Positions 30,643 through 41,009 of a stretch of 64,000 bases of DNA are shown piece by piece (position 1 is the first letter of the stretch; each line of letters begins with the position of its first letter). The notes under the pieces were generated by a model that did no database searches, was not told the DNA's origin, and saw nothing but the letters and a program-made list of their open reading frames with translations. The DNA comes from Chitinophaga pinensis (GTDB lineage: Bacteria; Bacteroidota; Bacteroidia; UKL13-3): contig CAMAWM010000002.1 in NCBI GenBank assembly GCA_945861965.1, forward strand, positions 1 to 64,000. The letters are read 5' to 3'. A program made the translations under genes and the position numbers.

Positions 30643-31095
30643 ATGAGAGCAGTTATACAAAAGGTACTACAAGCAAAAGTTGCTATTGACGAAAAAATAT
30701 TTTCGGAAATAAATAAAGGTTTGCTTGTTTTTGTTGGCATTGAAGATGCAGATTCAATGGATGACATTGTTTGCCTCTCAACCAAAATTGTAAACATGAG
30801 AATATTTGACGATGAAAATGGCGTAATGAATTTGTCGGCAAAGGAAACAAACGCTGAAATTTTATTGGTAAGTCAGTTTACACTTCATGCATCAACCAAA
30901 AAAGGAAATAGACCTTCGTACATCAAAGCGGCAAAACCTGAAATTGCAATTCCACTTTACGAAAAACTGATACTTCAATTGCAAAATGATTTGCAAAAAA
31001 ATATCGGCACTGGAAAATTCGGTGCCGATATGCAAATAAGTTTAATCAACGATGGTCCAGTTACAATATGGTTGGACACAAAAAATCGCGAATGA
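30643..31095 (+). CDS. dtd: D-aminoacyl-tRNA deacylase
   Basis: MRAVIQKVLQAKVAIDEK, LLVSQFTLHASTKKGNRPSY, GADMQISLINDGPVTIWLD. Confidence 0.95.
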   Translation: MRAVIQKVLQAKVAIDEKIFSEINKGLLVFVGIEDADSMDDIVCLSTKIVNMRIFDDENGVMNLSAKETNAEILLVSQFTLHASTKKGNRPSYIKAAKPEIAIPLYEKLILQLQNDLQKNIGTGKFGADMQISLINDGPVTIWLDTKNRE

Positions 31096-31099
31096 TTTT

Positions 31100-31984
31100 T
31101 TAGATAATAAATTCAGAAATAAAACCTTCTCTACTTGGATTTACACACATTACCGGCACAATTCCAGATGAGTTAACGATGCGTTGAGCGTATGTTTCAA
31201 TGATGTATTCGCTAATTGCTTTGTCCTCGCTTTGAGTCATAATCATTATCAAATCAGCTTGGCTATACTCAGCAAATTTTAAAGTTTCTTCTGCAAAATC
31301 AGAACCTGTTTCATCTACAATTTTTACAGTAAATGGTATTCCGTTTTGAGCCAACAGATTTTCTGTTTGTTGTAAGTTGGCTGACATTTTATTGTTTAAA
31401 AATTCGTCCCTTACCTTATACGTTAATATATGAATTGTCGATTTGTATGACTTCCCTAAATGTATAGCCCACTTTACTTTTTGTTTTGATTCGGTAGATA
31501 AATCCAATGGGAATACAATATTTTTATATGCATTTGGGTTTTTATTGGTTTTAAGTACAATAACTGGAATTGTGCTGTAGTTTATTACTTTACTTGAATT
31601 ACTTCCAATTATACGCTCAACTCCGCTAGCACCATGCGTTCCCATTATTATACAATCGCAACTATGTTCAATCGCAGTTTCTACAATTGTTTTATAAATT
31701 CTGCCAACTCTTATTTCCGGATTGCATTCTACTTTGTATTTATCTTTTATATTAGTTGCAAGTTCTTTCAACTGAGGCAAAAATTTTTCTTCTGCCATTT
31801 TTTGTTTTTCATCGTAATGCCCAAAAGTAAAAAGTGAGCTTAAAAGATGCTCTTCTAAAATGTAAAGTATAACCAAATTGTTGTCAAAATGCTTGGCAAC
31901 TTGAGCAGCGTGATCAAGTGCATTTAAACTAATTTCCGAAAAATCAACCGGAACCAACATGGCGTTCTTTTTGCTAATACTCAT
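31100..31984 (-). CDS. Universal stress protein, two tandem UspA domains
   Basis: MSISKKNAMLVPVDFSEISLNALDHAAQVA...IIMGTHGASGVERIIGSNSSKVINYSTIPVIVLK plus a second Usp repeat. Start trimmed from the 32092 ORF boundary. Confidence 0.92.
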   Translation of the reverse strand: MSISKKNAMLVPVDFSEISLNALDHAAQVAKHFDNNLVILYILEEHLLSSLFTFGHYDEKQKMAEEKFLPQLKELATNIKDKYKVECNPEIRVGRIYKTIVETAIEHSCDCIIMGTHGASGVERIIGSNSSKVINYSTIPVIVLKTNKNPNAYKNIVFPLDLSTESKQKVKWAIHLGKSYKSTIHILTYKVRDEFLNNKMSANLQQTENLLAQNGIPFTVKIVDETGSDFAEETLKFAEYSQADLIMIMTQSEDKAISEYIIETYAQRIVNSSGIVPVMCVNPSREGFISEFII

Positions 31985-32083
31985 ATTTATGTTTGTTTTA
32001 TGGGCGGCAAATCTAAGGATTAAAGTGATGAATGACCTGCTAAATACTAAAATCATATATTGCCTATTCGAAATTTGATTTTT

Positions 32084-32728
32084 ATGCTTCAAAATCTCTC
32101 TGATAACAATTCAATACTAAGCCAATTTGTATCGGAAATTAGAGATATTGATATACAAAAAGACCGCATGCGTTTTCGTACCAATGTTGAACGAATTGGT
32201 GAAATAATGGCTTATGAAATAAGCAAATTGCTTTCTTTTGAAAACAAAGAAATTCAAACTCCTTTAGCCAAACATCAATCCAAAATTTTAGCCGAACAAC
32301 CTGTAATTGCAAGCATTTTGCGCGCAGGATTGCCCATGCATCAGGGTTTTTTAAATTATTTTGATAAAGCAGATTGCGCTTTTTTATCAGCATTTCGTAA
32401 ACACATCAGCGAAACCGAATTTGAAATTGAATTAGGATATTTAGTTTCTCCATCAATTGAAAACAAGGTTTTAATTCTCATTGATCCTATGTTAGCAACC
32501 GGTCGAAGTATGTTTTCGGCTTATCAATCTTTTTTAAAAAACGGAAATCCTAAAAAAGTATTTGTAGCAAGTTTAATTTCAAGCCAACAAGGCATTGAAT
32601 TTATACAACAAAAAATGCCTGAAGCACATATTTTTGCTGCTGCTATTGATCCTGAATTGAATTCGTATAGTTACATTGTGCCAGGTTTAGGCGATGCAGG
32701 AGATCTTAGTTTTGGCGAAAAATTATAA
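32084..32728 (+). CDS. upp: Uracil phosphoribosyltransferase
   Basis: ILRAGLPMHQGFLNYF, LILIDPMLATGRSMFSAY, YIVPGLGDAGDLSFG. Confidence 0.93.
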   Translation: MLQNLSDNNSILSQFVSEIRDIDIQKDRMRFRTNVERIGEIMAYEISKLLSFENKEIQTPLAKHQSKILAEQPVIASILRAGLPMHQGFLNYFDKADCAFLSAFRKHISETEFEIELGYLVSPSIENKVLILIDPMLATGRSMFSAYQSFLKNGNPKKVFVASLISSQQGIEFIQQKMPEAHIFAAAIDPELNSYSYIVPGLGDAGDLSFGEKL

Positions 32729-32784
32729 TTTATTTGCCAGCATGCTTTGTATGAATGATTATTGCAATTGAATAATTACTATTT

Positions 32785-33675
32785 ATGAAAACCATATCAG
32801 CAAAAGATTTAGCAGTTTCAGATTTTCACAATGCATTGCTTACAAGTGTTGCACCGCGTCCAATTTGTTTTGCTAGTACGGTTGATAAAAACGGAATTCC
32901 AAACTTAAGTCCCTTTAGTTTTTTTAATTGTTTTGGTAGCAATCCACCAACATTTGTTTTTTCGCCTGCTCGAAGAGTTAGAGACAATACAAATAAACAC
33001 ACACTTGAAAATATTATTGAAACAAAAGAAGTAGTAATTAATGTGGTAAATTATGCAATGGTACAACAAACAAGCCTTGCAAGCTGCGAGTATCCAAAGG
33101 GCGTTGATGAATTTGTGAAAGCCGGATTTACACCTATTCCATCATTAAAAGTAAAACCATTTAGAGTAAAAGAAAGTCCTGTACAATTTGAATGTATAGT
33201 GAAACAAGTAATAGAAACTGGCGTTGAAGGCGGTGCTGGAAATTTAATTATTTGCGAAATGCTTTTGATGCACATAAGTCCTGAGGTGATGACTGCTGAT
33301 GGAAAAATTGACCAACAAAAAATGGATTTGGTTGGCCGCATGGGTAGCGATTGGTATGTACGGGCAAGCGGCAATGCATTGTTTGAAGTGCCTAAACCAA
33401 ACAAACAATTAGGTATTGGAATTGACAATTTGCCCGAAAGTATTTTGATGAGTAAAATATTAACTGGAAACAATTTGGGAATGCTTGCCAATGTTGAGCA
33501 ATTGCCAGATGATGACAGCATCGAAATTTTTAAGAAAGTAAATGTTGACCTTGCCGAAATTCATAAGCGTTTTAGCAATGACACAATTACACTGCAATTA
33601 GAATTGGAAAGATTGGCGCAGTTTTTTCTAGAAAAAAACAAAGTTGCCGAAGCTTGGAAAACCTTGTTAAGTTGA
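32785..33675 (+). CDS. Flavin reductase family protein
   Basis: APRPICFASTVDKNGIPNLSPFSFFNCFGSNPPTFVFSPARR; FMN-binding split barrel. Confidence 0.92.
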   Translation: MKTISAKDLAVSDFHNALLTSVAPRPICFASTVDKNGIPNLSPFSFFNCFGSNPPTFVFSPARRVRDNTNKHTLENIIETKEVVINVVNYAMVQQTSLASCEYPKGVDEFVKAGFTPIPSLKVKPFRVKESPVQFECIVKQVIETGVEGGAGNLIICEMLLMHISPEVMTADGKIDQQKMDLVGRMGSDWYVRASGNALFEVPKPNKQLGIGIDNLPESILMSKILTGNNLGMLANVEQLPDDDSIEIFKKVNVDLAEIHKRFSNDTITLQLELERLAQFFLEKNKVAEAWKTLLS

Positions 33676-33682
33676 GGAAATT

Positions 33683-34411
33683 TTAAGCCAAAACCTCAGA
33701 TAATATCTTGTGAGATTTTAACTCGCTAGCTCCAAAAACATGTAGTTGATAATAGAAAATTATATTTTCAAGCAATTTGTTTCGTACTGTTTTTGCAATC
33801 TGAATTTTATCGAAACTTTCAAATTTTTCATTGCACAATTCAAAAATAATTTTGCTCCATTCGGGGTTTAAACAATCTGTATTTTTATCAGCGTATTCTT
33901 TGAAAACTCCTTCTTTTAAATCGAATGAATTGTTTTCATCATCGAAATTTAGTTTCGGAAAAAAACCTAAATGCCGACTTAGTTGCAACAAAAAATAGCA
34001 GGGTAAATTCGCCAAACTTTGTTCTGTTAAATCCAAAAAACGAATCGTGCTAAACAGAAATTCGAATAATTTTTCTTCCGTGTGATTTTCTTCTCGAATT
34101 GATTTGTGTATGACTTCAGCAATAAAAATAGCCAATGAACTTTTTATTATATCAAAATGCAAATGCTGCAACATCGGATTGCACTTCAATTCTTTAATGC
34201 GTTGCAAACTTTTATTTTGCCAATGGTATGCTTCCAAATCAAGCAAATTCAGAGGCATTAAATGAGATGGTTTGATGGCGCCTTTTTTACTTTTAACACC
34301 ATTTACCATGTACGATTGCAGACCGTATAAATCGGTATAACATTTTAAAACAACACTGCTTTCGCTGTAGTTTACGGTCTTGATTACTATTGCTCTGATT
34401 TTTGTTAACAT
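33683..34411 (-). CDS. recO: DNA repair protein RecO
   Basis: MLTKIRAIVIKTVNYSESSVVLKCYTDLYGLQSYMVNGVKSKKG...; 242 aa. Confidence 0.92.
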   Translation of the reverse strand: MLTKIRAIVIKTVNYSESSVVLKCYTDLYGLQSYMVNGVKSKKGAIKPSHLMPLNLLDLEAYHWQNKSLQRIKELKCNPMLQHLHFDIIKSSLAIFIAEVIHKSIREENHTEEKLFEFLFSTIRFLDLTEQSLANLPCYFLLQLSRHLGFFPKLNFDDENNSFDLKEGVFKEYADKNTDCLNPEWSKIIFELCNEKFESFDKIQIAKTVRNKLLENIIFYYQLHVFGASELKSHKILSEVLA

Positions 34412-34459
34412 GCAAAAAGAAATTGAATTCAGGTATGAATTTTAATTTCTGTGATCCTA

Positions 34460-36766
34460 TTAATTAATGAATAAAATTTTTCCGATGAAACTATTTTCTC
34501 CGCTTTTCACTGCACACATTATCATGTAAACTCCTGTTGCTACACGTTGTCCCAAAAAGTTTTTTCCGTTCCAGGTTGCAAATCCACCGTTTGAAGTTGT
34601 TTCATAAACCAAGTTCCCTGAAATGTCAGTTACTTTCACATTTACATTATTTGGTAATCCGCGAATTGAAATATCTCCTGTAAAATTTGGTCGTACTGGA
34701 TTTGGATAAATCCTTACATCTTTAAAATTATTTTCGCCTTCAGTTGCATCGCCCATGTACGAAATAATTCCTTTATCGCTTGCAAAAAACACCTCTCCAC
34801 TTGCATCGTCAATGCCAATTTCGGTAACATTGTTGTCAAGCAATGGACTGTTTTGAAAAGTAAAGTTTTTTATCACAGTATATCCATCTTCAGAAACTAA
34901 CCACACTCCATTTGATGTTCCAATCCATTTTCTATTTGCGCCATCTAATTTTATACAATTAATGTTTTCGCCCCCTAAAAAATTAGAATAAACCAAGTTC
35001 GTTTTGATTACAATTTGATGGGCATCAAAATTTATATTTTCTGGATTGTCAAATAGTAGCGATGGATTACTAATAATACATAAACCGTTGTTGGTTCCAA
35101 TCCAAATTTCTCCTCTTTTATCGTTCACAAAACAATTAACTTGATTGCTTGCCAAGCCACCGTTTCCTTCGTCTTTGGTTAAAACTTTATAGCTGTCATC
35201 TCCATCTTGAGTTACATCGTTTGGATTTCCGAAATTATAAACTAAAATACCTCCATCGCGCGTATGAGCAATCCAAAGGCGTTGCAGGTCGTCAATTATC
35301 ATTCTTGATAAATAATTTTGTCCGCTGAATAAATTTCCTACACTAAAAGATTTCCATTGATTGTTATAAGTAAAAACCGAAATTGGATTTACAGCGCTGT
35401 GGTTTGTAATCCATAAATTATTTTTTGCATCAAATACAATTCCAGCAGTTCGCAATGATTTGTCTCCTCCTGCATAATTTTGCAGCGAACTATTTTTGTT
35501 GTTGTAGTTTGTAAGGTATTTTCCATCGCGGTTCAATTGTACTAAACCCGATCCATAGGTGCTGAAAAAAATATCGCCATTTACAGGACTTACTGCAGCA
35601 TCAACATAATCTAAAATTGTATCAGGCAAATTGAAGTTTTTTTGTTTTGAGTTTTGCCAAACATTGTTCGAGAAATTATAAACACCACTTTGGCTGTATC
35701 CCTCAAGCCAACTTGGCGCCATGCCACCACCAACCCAAAGCGAAGAATTGTTGTACAACATTTTTGCGGCAGTTTTTGCGTACGGACCATTTGGGAAAAT
35801 ATAATCATAGCCGCCAAAATCACCTCCAGGATATAATGTTAAACCATAAAAATTATCGACCATTGCGTATCGGCCATTTGCCAAATAGCTGCATGCGTTT
35901 TTATAATTAATTCCCAATTTACTTGATGTTCCATCGGCATTTTCTGTAATGATATCATCCTCTAAAGTAATGATTAATTTGCCTGATGATTGTTGAATGT
36001 CTATTGTTTTTTTTGAGGAAGTTTGTGTGTAATTACTCCAAGCAAAACCATCAAAAATTTTGATAATGCTATCAGCAACTACATACATTTTTCCTCTGAA
36101 AATTTCAGATTGTCTGCTGCTTGTAAATGTTGATTCCTTTTGCCATTTATCATAATAGCCAAGATTATCATTGAATACCAACATTCTTTTTGTGCGATAC
36201 AAACCATCGTTGCCTGAAGCATAAATGTAATCGTTGTAAATTGTGATATCAAAAAACTCAACTTGTGCACCAGCAAATCCTAATTTGTTGTATGAATCAA
36301 CAATTTGCTTTCTCTCCAGATCAACTATTACAATACCGAAACTGCAGGATAAATATGCTTTGTTTTCAAAAAACGAGACGTTGTTAATTGTTTTTTTTCC
36401 AATAATTGTTTTTAATTTTATGTCAGCAATATTGAAAATTTCATTGTTTTGAATGATATCCATATTTGCATTTTCGTAAATTACAAAAACGATATTTTTT
36501 TCAGGATAACTGCGCAACAAACTTACCTCTACATCGCTCATTCCATTTACTTTTGAAATGCGTTCGACAGATTTGTCGCTTGAATTGTATGTAAAAATCC
36601 CACTTGCAGATCCGCAATAGATTTTATCGCCCAATACGCAAACGGTTTTGTTTTGCCAATAGGGTAGATGTACTCGCCACCCATTTAGTTTAGGAGTTTT
36701 TTGCTGAGAATTTACAGGGGAAGAAACCCATAAAGATAAAAATGCAACTGCTAAAATCTTTTTCAT
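34460..36766 (-). CDS. porZ: PorZ-like type IX secretion protein (beta-propeller repeats plus C-terminal sorting domain)
   Basis: NGWRVHLPYWQNKTVCVLGDKIYCGSASGIFTYNSSDKSVERISKVNGMSDVEVSLL; propeller repeats; CTD DVRIYPNPVRPNFTGDISIRGLP...GVYMIMCAVKSG; adjacent to recO. Confidence 0.85.
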   Translation of the reverse strand: MKKILAVAFLSLWVSSPVNSQQKTPKLNGWRVHLPYWQNKTVCVLGDKIYCGSASGIFTYNSSDKSVERISKVNGMSDVEVSLLRSYPEKNIVFVIYENANMDIIQNNEIFNIADIKLKTIIGKKTINNVSFFENKAYLSCSFGIVIVDLERKQIVDSYNKLGFAGAQVEFFDITIYNDYIYASGNDGLYRTKRMLVFNDNLGYYDKWQKESTFTSSRQSEIFRGKMYVVADSIIKIFDGFAWSNYTQTSSKKTIDIQQSSGKLIITLEDDIITENADGTSSKLGINYKNACSYLANGRYAMVDNFYGLTLYPGGDFGGYDYIFPNGPYAKTAAKMLYNNSSLWVGGGMAPSWLEGYSQSGVYNFSNNVWQNSKQKNFNLPDTILDYVDAAVSPVNGDIFFSTYGSGLVQLNRDGKYLTNYNNKNSSLQNYAGGDKSLRTAGIVFDAKNNLWITNHSAVNPISVFTYNNQWKSFSVGNLFSGQNYLSRMIIDDLQRLWIAHTRDGGILVYNFGNPNDVTQDGDDSYKVLTKDEGNGGLASNQVNCFVNDKRGEIWIGTNNGLCIISNPSLLFDNPENINFDAHQIVIKTNLVYSNFLGGENINCIKLDGANRKWIGTSNGVWLVSEDGYTVIKNFTFQNSPLLDNNVTEIGIDDASGEVFFASDKGIISYMGDATEGENNFKDVRIYPNPVRPNFTGDISIRGLPNNVNVKVTDISGNLVYETTSNGGFATWNGKNFLGQRVATGVYMIMCAVKSGENSFIGKILFIN

Positions 36767-36812
36767 TTTTCAGGGTGTGAATATAATCAAACGCATATTT
36801 TTATTTTTTATT

Positions 36813-36846
36813 TTGTTAAGCTCTTTGCTTAAAAAAATTATTTTTG
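36813..36846 (+). promoter_or_regulatory. Putative promoter TTG-N23-TATTTTTG upstream of the MMPL transporter
   Basis: TTG at 36813-36815, TATTTTTG at 36839-36846, ATG at 36857. Confidence 0.45.
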
Positions 36847-36856
36847 CACCCAGTTT

Positions 36857-39202
36857 ATGTGGAATAAATTTGGGACTTTCATCATTCGCAATAGGTTTTA
36901 TTGCCTTATTGCCATTGGGCTTATAACTTTAGGATTTGGATATTTTGCTTCAAAAGTTCAACTTACTTATGATTTTGCAAAAGTAATTCCGGCAGACGAT
37001 CCGGATTTTTTAGATTATCAAAAATTTAAAGCAACCTTTGGCGAAGACGGAAATGTTTTGGTAATAGGCGTTCAATCGAAGAACATTTTTAAAGTTGATT
37101 TTTTTAACGATTGGTATAAACTTTCAAACGATATTGAAGCCATAGATGGAGTTGAAAAAGTTGTATCAATTAGTAAAATATATACGCTTGAGAAAAATGA
37201 CATACTCAAGAAAATTCAACTAAGACCTGTACTTTCAAAACCAATTACTACTCAATCGGAATTAGATTCATTTAAAAATGTAGTTCTGAATTTAAGATTT
37301 TATAAAGGCCTTATTTACAATCCTGAAAATAATGTAACTCTAATTGCAGTAACATTAAACAAAGCGAAGTTAGATAGCAAAGATAGAATTGCTCTTGTCC
37401 AACAGATTGAAAAAGTTTCGAATGCATTTGGCGAAAAAAATGTTTGTGAAATGCACTTTTCGGCTTTGCCTTATGTTCGTACATTAATCAGCAGTAAAGT
37501 TGCCGATGAAATAAAAATATTTATTTATCTGTCAATTTTCATGACAGCACTTTTTATTTTTATTTTTTTTAGATTTATAAGCGCAGTAATATTTTCGATA
37601 ATCGTAGTGTTGATTGGCGTAATATCTACACTTGGAACGATTGCTTTGTTTGGATTTAAAATAAGTTTGCTCACTAGTATTATTCCACCTTTGATGGTTA
37701 TAGTTGGTGTCCAAAACTGTATTTATTTACTCAATGTTTACCACCAAGAATTTTCAAAACATGGAAATAAAATGCTTGCTATTATTCGACTTATTTCGAA
37801 AAACGGTTTGGCTTTATTTTTAACAAATGTGACAACTGCAATTGGGTTTTGCGTTTTTAGTTTTTCGGGAAGTGCACTCTTGGATCAGTTTTCCATCGTT
37901 TCGGGAATAAACATTATGCTGATTTATTTAATCAGTTTAGTTTTTATTCCAATAATGTATAGTTACCTGCCACCGCCAAAAGCAAAGCACATAAAACATT
38001 TAAATTCAAAACGACTGAATAAAATTTTAACCTATTGCAATTTTTTAATTTACAATAAACGCAAGTACATTTATTTTACAACTATTTCATTAGTGCTTTT
38101 ATCCATTTGGGGAGCAACCAAAGTTGATAATTTAGGGTATGTGGTTGATGACTTGCCAAAACACAACAAAGTATATAAAGATTTAAAGTTTTTCGAAACA
38201 CATTTTAAAGGAACTTTACCCTACGAAATTCAAATTGATACCAGAAAAAAAGATGGAATAAAAGAGTATTCAACTTTGCAAAAAATAAATCGATTGCAAA
38301 AAGAATTGGCAAAAGTTCCCGAGTTTTCAAAATCAATTTCCGTTGTTGATTTTTTAAAATTTGCTAACCAATCAATGAATGGTGGAGATAGTCTTTATTA
38401 CATTATTCCTAATGTGTTAGACATTTCTGAATTGCTAAATTATTTACCAAAAAAAGAAGGCAATACAAATTTGTTAAAGTCAATGGTTGATAGCAATTTT
38501 CAATTAGCAAGAATTACAATTGCCATGAACGATGTTGGTTCGCAGAAGATAAAAACGTTAAACAATCAAATCACTCAAAAAATAGATTCGATTTTTCCGA
38601 AAGATAAATACGATGTAAAACTAACAGGAACCAGTATTATTTTCTTAAAAGGAAACGATTATCTAATCAATAATTTATTGAGCAGCGTTTTTTGGGCTTT
38701 GCTTTTAAATTCATTTATGATGATATTTTTATTTTCATCGTGGCGAATGATGTTGATTTCATTATTGCCAAACATTATTCCTTTGGCAATGACAATTGGA
38801 ATTATGGGGTTTTTTAATATTCGACTCAAGCCATCCACTATTATTATTTTTAGTATTGCTTACGGAATAGTGGTTGATTTTACAATTCACTACTTAGCAA
38901 AATACAGACACAGTTTAAAAAAACACGACTGGAATATGAAAGTTGCAATTCCTGAAAGTCTTGCCGAAGCCGGACCAAGCATTGTTTACACTGCAGTGGC
39001 TTTATTTGGTGGCTTTATTATTTTTGCGGCAAGCGATTTTGGTGGAACAATTGCTTTAGGAATTCTAACTTCATTAGCACTTTTGTTTGGCATGTTGATG
39101 AATTTAATTTTATTGCCTGCACTTTTACTTTCGCTTGAGAAATCAATTAATGCCAAAAAAGAATTTGAAAATGTAATTGTAGATGTCGATCCAGAAGATT
39201 GA
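36857..39202 (+). CDS. MMPL/RND family transporter
   Basis: Two copies of an SSD-like multi-TM block, YDFAKVIPADDPDFLDYQKFKATFGEDGNVLVIGV...; 781 aa. Confidence 0.9.
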   Translation: MWNKFGTFIIRNRFYCLIAIGLITLGFGYFASKVQLTYDFAKVIPADDPDFLDYQKFKATFGEDGNVLVIGVQSKNIFKVDFFNDWYKLSNDIEAIDGVEKVVSISKIYTLEKNDILKKIQLRPVLSKPITTQSELDSFKNVVLNLRFYKGLIYNPENNVTLIAVTLNKAKLDSKDRIALVQQIEKVSNAFGEKNVCEMHFSALPYVRTLISSKVADEIKIFIYLSIFMTALFIFIFFRFISAVIFSIIVVLIGVISTLGTIALFGFKISLLTSIIPPLMVIVGVQNCIYLLNVYHQEFSKHGNKMLAIIRLISKNGLALFLTNVTTAIGFCVFSFSGSALLDQFSIVSGINIMLIYLISLVFIPIMYSYLPPPKAKHIKHLNSKRLNKILTYCNFLIYNKRKYIYFTTISLVLLSIWGATKVDNLGYVVDDLPKHNKVYKDLKFFETHFKGTLPYEIQIDTRKKDGIKEYSTLQKINRLQKELAKVPEFSKSISVVDFLKFANQSMNGGDSLYYIIPNVLDISELLNYLPKKEGNTNLLKSMVDSNFQLARITIAMNDVGSQKIKTLNNQITQKIDSIFPKDKYDVKLTGTSIIFLKGNDYLINNLLSSVFWALLLNSFMMIFLFSSWRMMLISLLPNIIPLAMTIGIMGFFNIRLKPSTIIIFSIAYGIVVDFTIHYLAKYRHSLKKHDWNMKVAIPESLAEAGPSIVYTAVALFGGFIIFAASDFGGTIALGILTSLALLFGMLMNLILLPALLLSLEKSINAKKEFENVIVDVDPED

Positions 39203-39302
39203 TTACAATGAAGCTAAAAGCAGTTTTATTTAGTACAAATTAAATAAGATGTGTTAACAATTGTTATTCGTATTATCTTAAAAAAACTAATTTGCTGCGC
39301 AA

Positions 39303-40985
39303 ATGAAAAGGGGAATTAAAGCACTATTCTATTTAGTAACATTTCTGTTTATACAGCAACAATCCTATGCGCAAACTGAGCGTGGAGAATTCTCTGGAAA
39401 TTTTCAAACAACAGGACAATTTTATGTGCGTGATAGTGCCATTGGCGCAACAACCACTCAGTATCAGCGCGAGTTGTCGAGTAGCGATGCTTGGTTGTTT
39501 TTAAATTACAAGTACAAAGGATTTAATTTTAACATGCGTTACGATGCATTTAATAATACGCCATTGTTTGATCCGCAAAAAGCATTTACAGGTTCTGGTA
39601 TTGGATTTTGGAACATTAGCAAAGACATTGATAAATTTAATATCACAGCCGGATATTTTTATGAGCAATTTGCAACAGGCATGGTTTTTCGTAGCTACGA
39701 AGACCGTAATTTAGGTTTAGATTTTGCAATTAATGGTGCTCGCATTATTTGGAAACCGAACGAAAATACGCAGGTTAAATTATTTACTGGATTGCAAAAA
39801 TTTCGTTTTGATTTAAGACCTGAAGTAATCAAAGGAATTAATTTTGAACGCAGAATTCAGTTGTCTGAAAACTTGAGTATTCATCCAGGACTGAGTGTTG
39901 TCAATCGTACCATTAATCAGGAAACGATGAAACTATTGGCTGCTAATATTAATTCGTATGATTTAAATGATCGGTTCGTTCCAAAATACAATGTATTTGT
40001 TGGAAATATTTACAATACGCTAACATTTAAAAACATTGAATGGTATGTTGAATATTGTCAAAAAACAAGCGAAGCAATTTCAAATCCAAATACAAGTAAA
40101 TTGGAATTGAAAGACGGGAAGATTTATTATACAAGTTTATCGTATTCAACAAAAGGATTTGGTGCAAATGCACAATTCAAACGAATTGAGTCGTTTTCAC
40201 TTCGCACTTCGCCATTCGAAAATTTAAATCTTGGAATGATTGCATATCTTCCAAGTTTAACACGCCAAAACACTTATCGAATGCTTGCGAGATACAATGC
40301 AGTTGTACAAGAATTTGGAGAAAATGCTTTGGGATTTGAATTTACAATAAAACCACAAACAGCTTTTTTTAAAAAACATCAAACATCCATTAATATTAAT
40401 TTAAGTACAGTTAACGGATTAAATTCTTTTAATGGAACTAATTTAAACCCTATTAATTTTAACAACGATAGTTTGCGTTATTTCCGCGAATATTATTTTG
40501 ATGTATCGCACAAATTCAACAAACAATTTAAAATGTTGCTTGGGTATCAATTTATAAATTACAACCAACAATTGTTTGAATCCAAAGGGTCGGATTATAA
40601 ATATGTAACCGCAAAAACAGTTTTTGGCGAAGCTACATATCGTTTCAAAGACAACAAACGATCAATGCGTTTTGAAGGTCAGTACATGCAGTCAAGACAA
40701 GATTTAGGTGATTTTGTAAATGCATTGATTGAATTTAATTTTGCGCCACATTATTCGTTTAGTGCCGGAGACATGGTTAATGTAAATCGTGTGATTAGAG
40801 CAACTACTGCTGGAGGAGGAGATTTAACACATTATTGGAATGTTTTTGCTGCATTTACTTTTAAAAATACGCGCATTACAATGGGATACATTAAACAAGT
40901 TCAAGGTGTAAATTGTACTGGTGGAGTTTGTCGTGTTGAACCAGCATTTAGTGGTGCACGATTGACTTTACAAGCAAACTTTTAA
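39303..40985 (+). CDS. DUF6029-like outer-membrane protein
   Basis: Signal peptide; GEFSGNFQTTGQFYVRDSAIGA...SDAWLFLNYKYKGFNFNMRYDAFNNTPLFDP...; aromatic beta-barrel pattern ending LTLQANF. Confidence 0.8.
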   Translation: MKRGIKALFYLVTFLFIQQQSYAQTERGEFSGNFQTTGQFYVRDSAIGATTTQYQRELSSSDAWLFLNYKYKGFNFNMRYDAFNNTPLFDPQKAFTGSGIGFWNISKDIDKFNITAGYFYEQFATGMVFRSYEDRNLGLDFAINGARIIWKPNENTQVKLFTGLQKFRFDLRPEVIKGINFERRIQLSENLSIHPGLSVVNRTINQETMKLLAANINSYDLNDRFVPKYNVFVGNIYNTLTFKNIEWYVEYCQKTSEAISNPNTSKLELKDGKIYYTSLSYSTKGFGANAQFKRIESFSLRTSPFENLNLGMIAYLPSLTRQNTYRMLARYNAVVQEFGENALGFEFTIKPQTAFFKKHQTSININLSTVNGLNSFNGTNLNPINFNNDSLRYFREYYFDVSHKFNKQFKMLLGYQFINYNQQLFESKGSDYKYVTAKTVFGEATYRFKDNKRSMRFEGQYMQSRQDLGDFVNALIEFNFAPHYSFSAGDMVNVNRVIRATTAGGGDLTHYWNVFAAFTFKNTRITMGYIKQVQGVNCTGGVCRVEPAFSGARLTLQANF

Positions 40986-41009
40986 AATCAGTAATATAAC
41001 TTTCGTTTT

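Noticed and set aside
31080-31101. AAAAAATC-GCGAAT-GATTTTTT hairpin between dtd and the Usp gene
   Set aside because: Almost entirely A/T pairs overlapping the dtd stop; too weak to call as a terminator.
33051-33521. 156-aa minus-strand ORF
   Set aside because: Antisense to the flavin reductase gene, which has clear homology signatures; no start context or family.
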